Assembly: GCF_024808875.1 (NCBI RefSeq)
Contig: NZ_JANUCT010000006.1
Location: 62,001-126,000 of the forward strand
Length of the DNA: 64,000 nt
Direction of reading: 5' to 3'
Source of the DNA: Methylohalomonas lacus
Lineage (GTDB): Bacteria; Pseudomonadota; Gammaproteobacteria; Methylohalomonadales; Methylohalomonadaceae
The translations under genes and the position numbers were made by a program. Shown here piece by piece: positions 10,031 to 17,494 of the stretch (its first letter is position 1; the number at the start of each line of letters is the position of its first letter). The notes under the pieces were generated by a model. It saw nothing but the letters and a program-made list of their open reading frames with translations, was not told where the DNA came from and made no database searches.

Positions 10031-10669
10031 TCAGAGATCATCGGCCAGTTGTGGCTGATCGATAAACGGGTTGCGGTTGCCTTGCAGGCGCTCGATCCGA
10101 TCGTTGCGGTTCATTTCCTGTTCGCTGGGCGGATCCACCCGGTTCCAGGACTTGAGCAGCTCCATGTCCTCGGCCAGCGGCAACCCGTACTCGCGCTGCA
10201 TGTAGAGCAATGTCCGTGCGATATTGCCCTTGGCAATATCGCGCGGCTCCACGCGGCGACCGCGACGACGAAAATCGCACTCCTGAAAACGCGACTCGGC
10301 ACTTTCAATCCCGGCGAAATAGGAATCGGCCCGCTGGATTACCACAGCACCGGTGGCCGGATACATGTTGTGCAGATCAGCCTCGATACGCCGATATTCA
10401 TTGCCACGCTCCTGATTGCAACGCAGGCGACTGCTGCAACCCAGAGCGCGATAGACACGCGGCATCGAGTAAATATGATCGATGGTTGCCATCACACCAT
10501 CGCCGTTGCCTTCCGCCTCGAAACGCAGACCACAGTACAGCGTCCAGCCGCCACCCGGGTACAGGGTTTCCCAGAAATGACCGCGCGCGGTATCGAAATC
10601 CGTCAATTCATCCTGGGCGATGACCGGTGCAATCAGCAGGGGAAATAACAACAGCAACAGACGAGACAT
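10031..10669 (-). CDS. endonuclease I family nuclease (EndA/NucM-like)
   Basis: A 212-residue secreted or periplasmic nuclease of the endonuclease I family. The ATG at 10669 gives a clean signal peptide (MSRLLLLLFPLLIAPVIAQ). The family core is visible: DLHNMYPATG with the catalytic His region, EPRDIAKGNIARTLLYM, LKSWNRVDPP, and the terminal RIERLQGNRNPFID. Relatives are non-specific endonucleases used for DNA scavenging. The frame is open upstream to 10744, but that would place extra charged residues before the signal peptide. It is convergent with the hydrolase, and the two stop codons touch (TGA|TCA). Confidence 0.9.
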   Translation of the reverse strand: MSRLLLLLFPLLIAPVIAQDELTDFDTARGHFWETLYPGGGWTLYCGLRFEAEGNGDGVMATIDHIYSMPRVYRALGCSSRLRCNQERGNEYRRIEADLHNMYPATGAVVIQRADSYFAGIESAESRFQECDFRRRGRRVEPRDIAKGNIARTLLYMQREYGLPLAEDMELLKSWNRVDPPSEQEMNRNDRIERLQGNRNPFIDQPQLADDL

Positions 10670-10810
10670 AAGACGGACACGCAGGTTAAACCAGCGCCGA
10701 TTATGCCCCAGCTGTACGATTACAGGAATAGCGGATCCGGCCAAAAACCCTGGTCAGCAGCCATGCCGACCGTGTTTGCGCCCGGCATGGTCTGACTGGA
10801 TCCTGCTGCG

Positions 10811-13159
10811 TTACTGCTCGGCATCCGCCTCGTCGAAGTCGCCACGCGCCTGCGGATTGGCTTTCGCCGCGCCCGCCTGACCGCTTTGGTCGGCGCCCAG
10901 GCGGGCCGGCGCTTCGGTCAGGCGTATCGGCGCCACCGGCGCCGAACCGTCCTTGTCCTCGCCGAAGTACAGGGTCATGTGCGGGAACGGGATCTCGATG
11001 CCGGCGGCATCCAGGTGACGTTTGACCAGGCGGTTGTACTCGCGACCGACTGCCCACTGCACGCCCGGCAGCGTCTTGATGCGCACGCGGATATTGACCG
11101 AGTTGTCGGCCAGTGCTGTAACGCCATGCACCTCCAGATCGCCGATGACATTCTCGCGCTGTGCCGGATCGGCAACCAGTTCTGCGAAGGCTTCACGCAG
11201 TTTTACGATGACCTCGTCGGTGTCCTCGCGGTAGGCGACACCGTACTCACCCACGTGGTAGGCAAAGTCACGCATGTAGTTGGACACGCTGTCGACCGAG
11301 GAGAACGGAATCAGGTGATAGGTACCAGACAAATCGCGAATGCCGAGTGAACGAATGGTCAGTTTTTCCGCCGTACCGGTAATGCCGCCAGCGGTGACAA
11401 CATCGCCGGCATTGATGGCATTTTCCATCTGGATGAAAACGCCAGTGATGATGTCCTGAACCAGCTTCTGGGCACCGAAACCTATGGCCAGACCGAGCAC
11501 ACCGGCGCCAGCCAGCAGCGGGCCAATGTTGATACCGATCTCGGCGAGCACGATCATCAGCGTCATGATGATCATGGCAATAGCCACGGCATTGCGGAAA
11601 ATGGTCAGCAATGTCTTTTCACGCGCAGTCGGTTCACCACGACCACTATCCGGATTGAGACGATGCTCGATCCAGCTGGCCAGCCCGATCCAGATCAGCA
11701 TGGCCACCAGCAGAATTATGGCAACCGTGAGAGCTGTACCGATGACATGCGTACCGGCTTCCGAGGCCAGCCAGGCGGTCAGACTGAACAGACCCCAGGC
11801 ATCCATGACAACGGCGATGACCGCGACCAGGATGACCACACGTACAACTTTCAGGGTCGTCGGTATAAAGGCATTCAAACGCTGTTCCAGCTGTGGAAAG
11901 CGTAAGCGCGTCTGTTCGGGTACTCGTAACGGCTGACCGATGCCCTGCCCCATTAACAGAGTCAGGAAGATACCGACAGCGATCGCCAGCAGTGTCTGGG
12001 CAGTAGCCTTAAGCATTAGCGGCAGTGCGTCCTCCGGTCGCACCATCATGGCCACCACCAATGTGACGAAATAAAGTATGGCCAACACATGCCAGCTGCG
12101 TGCCAGCATGCCGAGACTGACCCGCGAGAATGTGAACGAGGCTGTCCGTGCCTGGACCTGCAGCTGTTCCTTGACCGAGACCCGGTTCTGCAGAATAACC
12201 ACCAGCGCATAGGCTAAAGCCATCAGCATGATCAGTGTACTGACCATCTGGCCCAGAGCTACCGACAACAACGCGTTGATCATCGGTACCACCAGCATGA
12301 TGCCGTAACCGATAAAGCCGCTCAGACGCGCCAGCCATGCATTCCAGTAAGCTGCAGTTTCCGCCGACATCGGTAGCAGACGCAGACCCTCATCGCGCGA
12401 CGCAAAGATAATGCGCAATAAGGCCTTGAACAGCTCGACGACGAGGAAGGCATTGAGGAACAGCGACTCACGCGTGTCCATGCTGCCGCTGTCACCAAGC
12501 ACGAACAGTGCAAACAGATAGCCGCCCACCCAGGCCAGTACGATCACCAGAAAATCGACAATCGCCGAAGCCAGAACGGCAGCACCACGACGCAGCAGTG
12601 TCTGGCGCCCGTCCGGTTGTTTCAGAGCCCAGCGATTGGCCAGGCTGAACAGTGATCGCGCCAGGCGGCGCAATATAAAGTAGAGGGCGACCGTGGCGAC
12701 GATCACCAACACCAGGTTAAGCGCGCCCGTCGCCGCCGCACTCCAGTCAACGGCATCGTCGCTGCTGGTCACGGCCACCAACGCAGCACTACCATCGCGG
12801 AATTTCGCGATCATTTCCTCGGCAAATGTCTGCGTGTTATTGGCTATTTTACGGGCAAACGATGGTTCCGCCGCAGTGACAGTTTCTATTGCCGGCGACT
12901 GACCGGCATCATTAGCAGGTTCCGTTTCAGCCGACAATTGCCGCAACTCATCGATCAGACGTTCCCGCGCCTCATCGTTCTCAAGGAGTTCGGCCAGCGT
13001 TGCGTAGGATGCCTTGTCGCCGGCACCGGCGGTTGCTTCATCGCTTTGGGCGACAACCGTGCCGGCGAATGTGACATTAAAGAATAACAGCAGTACGGCA
13101 AGCGGATTGACCATCCATTTTCCGGGCAAAAAAACCACGACCCTCTCCATCACAAGCAT
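10811..13159 (-). CDS. large MscS-family mechanosensitive channel (YbiO/MscM-like)
   Basis: A 782-residue MscS-superfamily protein. It has an N-terminal signal-like segment, an acidic periplasmic region (about residues 40-150) and roughly ten or more hydrophobic segments. The conserved MscS core follows: a pore-lining TM3 rich in Gly/Ala (LLAGAGVLGLAIGFGAQKL) and the beta domain GDVVTAGGITGTAEKL...RDLSGTYHLIPFSSVDSV. The C-terminus is charged. The size and multi-span N-terminus match YbiO/YnaI-type channels rather than short MscS. The predicted role is release of solutes on hypo-osmotic shock in the inner membrane. A second, short MscS gene lies at 33323. The start is the first ATG; a second is three codons in. 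Confidence 0.88.
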   Translation of the reverse strand: MLVMERVVVFLPGKWMVNPLAVLLLFFNVTFAGTVVAQSDEATAGAGDKASYATLAELLENDEARERLIDELRQLSAETEPANDAGQSPAIETVTAAEPSFARKIANNTQTFAEEMIAKFRDGSAALVAVTSSDDAVDWSAAATGALNLVLVIVATVALYFILRRLARSLFSLANRWALKQPDGRQTLLRRGAAVLASAIVDFLVIVLAWVGGYLFALFVLGDSGSMDTRESLFLNAFLVVELFKALLRIIFASRDEGLRLLPMSAETAAYWNAWLARLSGFIGYGIMLVVPMINALLSVALGQMVSTLIMLMALAYALVVILQNRVSVKEQLQVQARTASFTFSRVSLGMLARSWHVLAILYFVTLVVAMMVRPEDALPLMLKATAQTLLAIAVGIFLTLLMGQGIGQPLRVPEQTRLRFPQLEQRLNAFIPTTLKVVRVVILVAVIAVVMDAWGLFSLTAWLASEAGTHVIGTALTVAIILLVAMLIWIGLASWIEHRLNPDSGRGEPTAREKTLLTIFRNAVAIAMIIMTLMIVLAEIGINIGPLLAGAGVLGLAIGFGAQKLVQDIITGVFIQMENAINAGDVVTAGGITGTAEKLTIRSLGIRDLSGTYHLIPFSSVDSVSNYMRDFAYHVGEYGVAYREDTDEVIVKLREAFAELVADPAQRENVIGDLEVHGVTALADNSVNIRVRIKTLPGVQWAVGREYNRLVKRHLDAAGIEIPFPHMTLYFGEDKDGSAPVAPIRLTEAPARLGADQSGQAGAAKANPQARGDFDEADAEQ

Positions 13160-13368
13160 GAATTGATTGTCACAGGCACCGAGGTCAGCCCTGTGGCCGA
13201 ACGAGTATACAAACGATGGAGAAAATTACAAAAACAACGCGCAGATCATGAACACACTTTGCATGATTTACATGCGTTATTACCTGGCAAACGTTTTATA
13301 TAATGGACATATCCTTGTCATGTATATGAACAGAAGTATTACACAATGAAATAAACCGGACCGCATTC

Positions 13369-13387
13369 GTTCAACTCATAGTTGAAC
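13369..13387. promoter_or_regulatory. perfect inverted repeat (candidate operator or hairpin)
   Basis: GTTCAACT, a 3-bp centre, then AGTTGAAC, with 8 of 8 arm positions paired. It lies about 210 bp upstream of the MscS-family start. It has no T-tract, so it is not an obvious terminator. Function inferred only. Confidence 0.35.
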
Positions 13388-13534
13388 TGTAGCCTGCAAT
13401 CAGATCATAAAGTAAAAATGGCTAATAGAAATTGCCACATAAAGTTTATAGTCGACTCTTGCCTATAACGGACAGGTACAATATCAAGTAAGAAAGAAAC
13501 GGGCCGACCACAGGCTTTCAGGATAAAACCAGGT

Positions 13535-13568
13535 TGTCGAACCACATTACTTCGAGGGGTTCGAATCC
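13535..13568 (+). repeat. TGTCGAACC plus inverted copy of tRNA-Ser T-arm
   Basis: TGTCGAACC (13535-13543) is followed 12 bp later by GGGGTTCGAATCC (13556-13568). The latter is an exact 13-bp inverted copy of the T-arm of the neighbouring minus-strand tRNA-Ser (13635-13647). The same layout occurs at the two other tRNA loci in the window. Confidence 0.6.
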
Positions 13569-13584
13569 AGCATTCACAAGTCCA

Positions 13585-13611
13585 TAAAAAAAGGGGCGCA
13601 AGGCCCCTTCT
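13585..13611 (-). terminator. rho-independent terminator of tRNA-Ser(CGA)
   Basis: Read on the minus strand, a GGGGC/GCCCC stem with a 5-nt loop is followed by an uninterrupted T-run (A-run on the plus strand, 13585-13592). It lies about 10 bp beyond the tRNA 3' end. Confidence 0.8.
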
Positions 13612-13620
13612 TTCATGCAT

Positions 13621-13710
13621 TGGCGGAGAGGGAGGGATTCGAACCCCCGGTACCCGCAAGGGTACAACGGTTTTCGAGACCGCCCCGTTCGACCGCTCCG
13701 GCACCTCTCC
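13621..13710 (-). tRNA. tRNA-Ser(CGA)
   Basis: A 90-nt class II tRNA with encoded CCA (TGG at 13621-13623 on the plus strand). The acceptor GGAGAGG pairs with CCTCTCC. The anticodon loop reads CT-CGA-AA, decoding UCG. It has the long variable arm of tRNA-Ser and a T-loop GTTCGAATC. Confidence 0.95.
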
Positions 13711-13955
13711 AGTTTTCAATCTGCTCTAACTTCAACGCCGCTATGCGGCGTGTACAACGGTTTGGATTCGGTCGCCTATAGCGACCTTGCCCGGTACCAC
13801 GATGACCGCAAGACACCACTTGCCGTCGTCGACACTATCGCTGCAGGCAAGGGTGCGTAGCTTACGGGCAGCGTCCCGGCTTCGCAAGTCCATCCCCCGG
13901 TCCCGACCTGGTTAATTTGATGAATTATCGTCGCGGCGGCGGCCGAGGCTGTAAA

Positions 13956-15371
13956 ATGGATCTAATGGGTCGTTCGTTTATTTTACTCGCCATTTTGCTG
14001 CTCGGCAGCCACGGTTGCAGCCGGGAGCCGGCAGAGCAGCCGGATCGGCTGGAACATATCCGCGAAACCGGCGTTTTGCAGGTCATCACGCGCAGCAGCC
14101 CCACCACCTACTATACCGACGCCAATGGCCCGGCCGGCATGGAATACGAGCTGGCACGCCAGTTTGCCGATGAGCTGGGTGTCGAGCTGCAGATGATCGT
14201 GGCGCGCGGTGCCGGCGACATTGAGCCCATTCTGCAAAATGGCCGTGCCGATCTGGCCGCCGCCGGGCTGGCGGCCACCGAATTGCGTCGCCAGAAATTG
14301 CGCTTCGGCCCGACCTATCTGGAAATACGCCAGCAATTGGTCTATCGGCCCGGCACGCGCAAGCCCGACTCGCTGGCCGAGCTCGACGGCAGACTCGGCG
14401 TAGTCACGGGCAGCGCCCTCGAGGAACGGCTGCAACAACTGCAGACAGAGCATGCCGAACTGCAATGGACGAGCTACCGCAACAAATCACAGCAGGAACT
14501 ACTGGAGATGGTTGCCAACGGCGAACTCGACTACACCGTCGCCAATGCCAACGAGATTGCCCATGCACGGCGCTACTACGCCGATGTCGCCGTCGCCTTT
14601 GACCTGAGCGAAGCACTGGAGGTCGCCTGGGCGCTGGCGGCCGACGACGATCCCTCACTATACGAGGCGGTCCAGCACTTTTTCGAAGCGCAGCGCGCAT
14701 CCGGCCAGCTTGCCGAACTGCGCGAGCGCTACCAGGGCACTATCCGCGAATTCGATTATGTCGATACGCGGACATTCCTGCAGCGCATCGCCGAGCGGCT
14801 GCCGCGCTACCGGGCTGATTTCCGCGCGGCAGCCGATGCCGAGGGCTTCGACTGGCGTCTGCTGGCGGCGGTTGCCTACCAGGAATCGCACTGGGATCCG
14901 GACGCCCTGTCACCCACCGGAGTGCGCGGCATGATGATGCTGACCCGGACGACTGCCGAACGTGTTGGCGTCGACGACCGCACTGACGCGCAGCAAAGCA
15001 TTCATGGCGGCGCCCGTTACCTGCGCGAAGTCGTCGGCAAGTTCCCGGAACGCATTCCGGAACCGGACCGGTTATGGCTGGCACTGGCCGCCTACAACAT
15101 CGGCTTCGGCCACCTCGAGGATGCCCGCCGGCTTACCGAGGCCCGGGGCGGAGATCCGGATCGCTGGGCCGACGTGCGTGACCACCTGCCCTTGTTGAGC
15201 CAGAAAAAGTGGTACACACAGACCCGCTACGGTTACGCTCGCGGCCGCGAACCGGTACAGTTCGTGCGCAACGTCCGTGGCTACTACGCGGTGCTGACAT
15301 GGCTGGATGACCAGCGCAACAACAGCCTCCGGCCGTTGGCGCCACCACAGATCATTTCACCGGTACTTTAA
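13956..15371 (+). CDS. mltF: membrane-bound lytic murein transglycosylase F
   Basis: A 471-residue MltF. Starting at ATG 13956 (GAGG eight bases upstream) gives an N-terminal hydrophobic segment ending LLLGSHGCSRE, a lipobox-like site. A SBP_bac_3 substrate-binding domain follows (about residues 40-270, VITRSSPTTYYTDANGPAGMEYELARQF). The C-terminal lytic transglycosylase domain has YQESHWDPDALSPTGVRGMM, containing the catalytic Glu, then AAYNIGFGHLEDAR. It cleaves peptidoglycan glycan strands at the outer membrane. The stop overlaps the srkA start (TAATG). The frame is open to 13917, but the upstream residues lack signal-peptide character. Confidence 0.9.
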   Translation: MDLMGRSFILLAILLLGSHGCSREPAEQPDRLEHIRETGVLQVITRSSPTTYYTDANGPAGMEYELARQFADELGVELQMIVARGAGDIEPILQNGRADLAAAGLAATELRRQKLRFGPTYLEIRQQLVYRPGTRKPDSLAELDGRLGVVTGSALEERLQQLQTEHAELQWTSYRNKSQQELLEMVANGELDYTVANANEIAHARRYYADVAVAFDLSEALEVAWALAADDDPSLYEAVQHFFEAQRASGQLAELRERYQGTIREFDYVDTRTFLQRIAERLPRYRADFRAAADAEGFDWRLLAAVAYQESHWDPDALSPTGVRGMMMLTRTTAERVGVDDRTDAQQSIHGGARYLREVVGKFPERIPEPDRLWLALAAYNIGFGHLEDARRLTEARGGDPDRWADVRDHLPLLSQKKWYTQTRYGYARGREPVQFVRNVRGYYAVLTWLDDQRNNSLRPLAPPQIISPVL

Positions 15372-16366
15372 TGAACGCGCCGAGCAATCATCCGTACGAA
15401 AACCTGACCCCGGACACTATTCTCGATGCCGTCGACGCGCTCGGCTTTCGCTGCGATGGTCGGCTGCAGGCGCTGAACAGCTACGAAAACCGCGTCTTCC
15501 AGCTCGGCCAGGAAGACAACGCCCAGCTGCTGGTGGTGAAATTTTACCGGCCAGGGCGCTGGAGTGACGCTGCCATCCGCGAGGAACACGACTTCACCCT
15601 GGAACTCGCTGCACAGGAACTGCCGGTACTCGCGCCACTGGTGGTGGCCGAAGAAACGCTACATACCCATGACGGTTTTCGCTTCGCCGTCTATCCGAGC
15701 CAGGGCGGCCGCGCACCGGAACTCGATCGCAGCGACGACCTGGAACAGCTCGGCCGCAGCCTCGCCCGCCTGCACAACATCGGCGCGCTACAGGCCTTTG
15801 AACACCGGCCGCAGCTCGACATCACCAGCCACGGCTACAGCGCCCGTGACACCGTGCTGGACAGCGGCCTGCTGCCCGACGACACCCGGGCATCCTACCA
15901 GGCCATTGCCGACCAGTTGCTTGCCGGTATCGAACGCTGTTTCGAACGCGCCGGCGATGTCGGCCGAATCAGGCTGCACGGCGACTGCCACCCGGGCAAT
16001 ATCCTGCGCCGCGACGAAACCCAGTGGCTGCTGGACTTCGACGACTGCTGCATGGGGCCGGCGATGCAGGACCTGTGGCTGTTTCTGTCCGGCGACCGCG
16101 ACTACATGCAGGCGCGCCTCAATGACCTGGTCGAGGGCTATAGCGCATTCCGGCGCTTCGATCCGCGCGAGCTGCACCTGATCGAGGGGCTGCGCGGCCT
16201 GCGCATGCTCAATCACGCTGCCTGGCTGGCACGGCGCTGGGACGATCCGGCGTTCCCGCAGGCGTTTCCGTATTTCAACACGCGCCGATACTGGGACGAC
16301 TACATTCTCAACCTGCGCGAACAGGCCGGCCAGCTCGATGAGCCGCCGCTACAGTGGCTGCTGTAG
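15371..16366 (+). CDS. srkA: stress response kinase A (YihE-like Ser/Thr kinase)
   Basis: A 331-residue SrkA/YihE-family protein kinase, close to the usual 328. Visible motifs are the N-lobe SYENRVFQLG and VVKFYRPGRW (ATP-binding Lys), the catalytic loop LHGDCHPGNIL, and the metal-binding LLDFDDCCMGPAMQDLW. In E. coli SrkA protects against envelope and oxidative stress death. The ATG shares one base with the mltF stop, so the two are translationally coupled, which fits a shared envelope role. Confidence 0.92.
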   Translation: MNAPSNHPYENLTPDTILDAVDALGFRCDGRLQALNSYENRVFQLGQEDNAQLLVVKFYRPGRWSDAAIREEHDFTLELAAQELPVLAPLVVAEETLHTHDGFRFAVYPSQGGRAPELDRSDDLEQLGRSLARLHNIGALQAFEHRPQLDITSHGYSARDTVLDSGLLPDDTRASYQAIADQLLAGIERCFERAGDVGRIRLHGDCHPGNILRRDETQWLLDFDDCCMGPAMQDLWLFLSGDRDYMQARLNDLVEGYSAFRRFDPRELHLIEGLRGLRMLNHAAWLARRWDDPAFPQAFPYFNTRRYWDDYILNLREQAGQLDEPPLQWLL

Positions 16367-16390
16367 CCAGCGTCGAGCACACCAGACGCC

Positions 16391-16747
16391 ATGCTGACAT
16401 TCCAGGAGCTACTGGTATTCGCGCTGCTAATCGGCCTGCTGATTGGCTTCTGGGCCAGCAGCCTGCGGGCGCGCGAACAGGCCTTGATCAGTTGCCGCCG
16501 CATCTGCCGCGAATTCAACACCCAGCTGCTGGACCAGACCGTGAGCTTGACCCGACTGCGGCCGTCACGCGACGGGCGCGGTCGCCTGGTACTGAGCCGA
16601 CAGTATTCTTTCGAGTTCAGTCCTGACGGCCAGACCCGCTATACTGGTCGTCTGTACATGCTCGGCATGCGCGCGCAAAGCGCACAGCTGGATCTGCCCG
16701 ACGGCACTACGCTGGTATCGCCGGCCGGTCGGCGCCTGGACAGTTGA
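16391..16747 (+). CDS. DUF3301 domain-containing membrane protein
   Basis: A 118-residue protein with one N-terminal transmembrane helix (about residues 6-22, LLVFALLIGLLIGFWAS). A short cytoplasmic domain with conserved ALISCRRICREFNTQLLDQTV and RRQYSFEFSPDG-like segments follows, typical of DUF3301. Function unknown in the family. It starts 24 bp after srkA and is likely the third gene of the mltF-srkA operon. Confidence 0.8.
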   Translation: MLTFQELLVFALLIGLLIGFWASSLRAREQALISCRRICREFNTQLLDQTVSLTRLRPSRDGRGRLVLSRQYSFEFSPDGQTRYTGRLYMLGMRAQSAQLDLPDGTTLVSPAGRRLDS

Positions 16748-16797
16748 CAAGCACAGCTGAAACGCGCTGCCGAACCCAATGATTGAAGGATAACACC

Positions 16798-17280
16798 ATG
16801 CCCTCTTTTGACATCGTCTCCGAAGTAGACCTGCACGAACTCGGCAACGCCGTTGACCAGACCAACCGCGAGGTCGGCACGCGCTTTGACTTCAAGGGCA
16901 GTAAAGCGCATGTCGAGCAGAACGAACACGAATTGACCCTGGTGGCACCGTCGGAATACCAGGTCAAACAGATGGCCGAGATGCTCGACGGCAAACTCGC
17001 CAAGCGTGGTATCGACGTTGGCTGCCTGGAGCGCGGCCGCATCACCGAGACCAATAATGAAGCGCGCCAGGTCATCACGGTACGCCACGGCATTGACCAG
17101 GAACTCGGCAAGACGATCAGCAAGCGCATCAAGTCCAGCGGTCTGAAGGTCCAGGCCTCGATTCAGGGCGAACAGGTGCGCGTGACCGGCAAGAAACGCG
17201 ACGATCTGCAGGAAGTGATGTCGATGTTGCGCGAGGCCAAGCTCGGCCTGCCGTTGCAGTTCACCAATTTCCGTGACTGA
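16798..17280 (+). CDS. YajQ-family nucleotide-binding protein
   Basis: A 160-residue UPF0234/YajQ protein. The ATG at 16798, preceded by GAAGGA with 7-nt spacing, gives the family start MPSFDIVSEVD. Conserved segments include DQTNREVGTRFDFKGSKA, GLKVQASIQGEQVRVTGKKRDDLQ and the terminal LPLQFTNFRD. YajQ proteins bind cyclic di-GMP or nucleotides and have been tied to transcriptional control in Xanthomonas. Length and ends match the family. A longer frame from 16783 exists but has no better ribosome site. Confidence 0.93.
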   Translation: MPSFDIVSEVDLHELGNAVDQTNREVGTRFDFKGSKAHVEQNEHELTLVAPSEYQVKQMAEMLDGKLAKRGIDVGCLERGRITETNNEARQVITVRHGIDQELGKTISKRIKSSGLKVQASIQGEQVRVTGKKRDDLQEVMSMLREAKLGLPLQFTNFRD

Positions 17281-17293
17281 GCCGGGGATGACA

Positions 17294-17479
17294 ATGGCGG
17301 GTCTTCACGAACAACGCATCAGCTGCCCCTTTTGCGGCGAGAACATCACCCTGCTACTGGATCTGTCAGTGCCGGAACAGGACCTGATCGAGGACTGCCA
17401 GGTATGCTGTCAGCCCATGCAGTTGCACTATGGTGTCGATGCCGATGACAATATCTGGATCGATGTCCAGCAGGCCTGA
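17294..17479 (+). CDS. CPXCG motif cysteine-rich protein
   Basis: A 61-residue zinc-ribbon-like protein with two CxxC pairs, CPFCG (about residues 9-13) and CQVCCQPMQLH, typical of the CPXCG family (function unknown). Three starts are possible: GTG 17273 overlapping yajQ, ATG 17288, and ATG 17294. The last has GGGG seven bases upstream and is chosen. It follows yajQ closely and is probably co-transcribed. It is convergent with the large coiled-coil gene. Confidence 0.8.
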   Translation: MAGLHEQRISCPFCGENITLLLDLSVPEQDLIEDCQVCCQPMQLHYGVDADDNIWIDVQQA

Positions 17480-17494
17480 CGGCCGGGTACCGGA

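Larger units (their letters stand above)
13160..13584. other. A+T-rich intergenic spacer with a perfect dyad
   Basis: No credible gene. This stretch is much more A+T-rich than its surroundings. It contains a perfect inverted repeat GTTCAACT-CAT-AGTTGAAC at 13369-13387. Near its right end is TGTCGAACC (13535-13543), followed by an inverted copy of a tRNA T-arm (13556-13568). It should hold the promoter of the minus-strand MscS-family gene. Confidence 0.5.

Noticed and set aside
13662-13763. 12-bp direct repeat GTACAACGGTTT, 90 bp apart
   Set aside because: One copy is in tRNA-Ser(CGA), the other upstream; spacing equals the tRNA length, but the match is short and not extended, so chance is possible.
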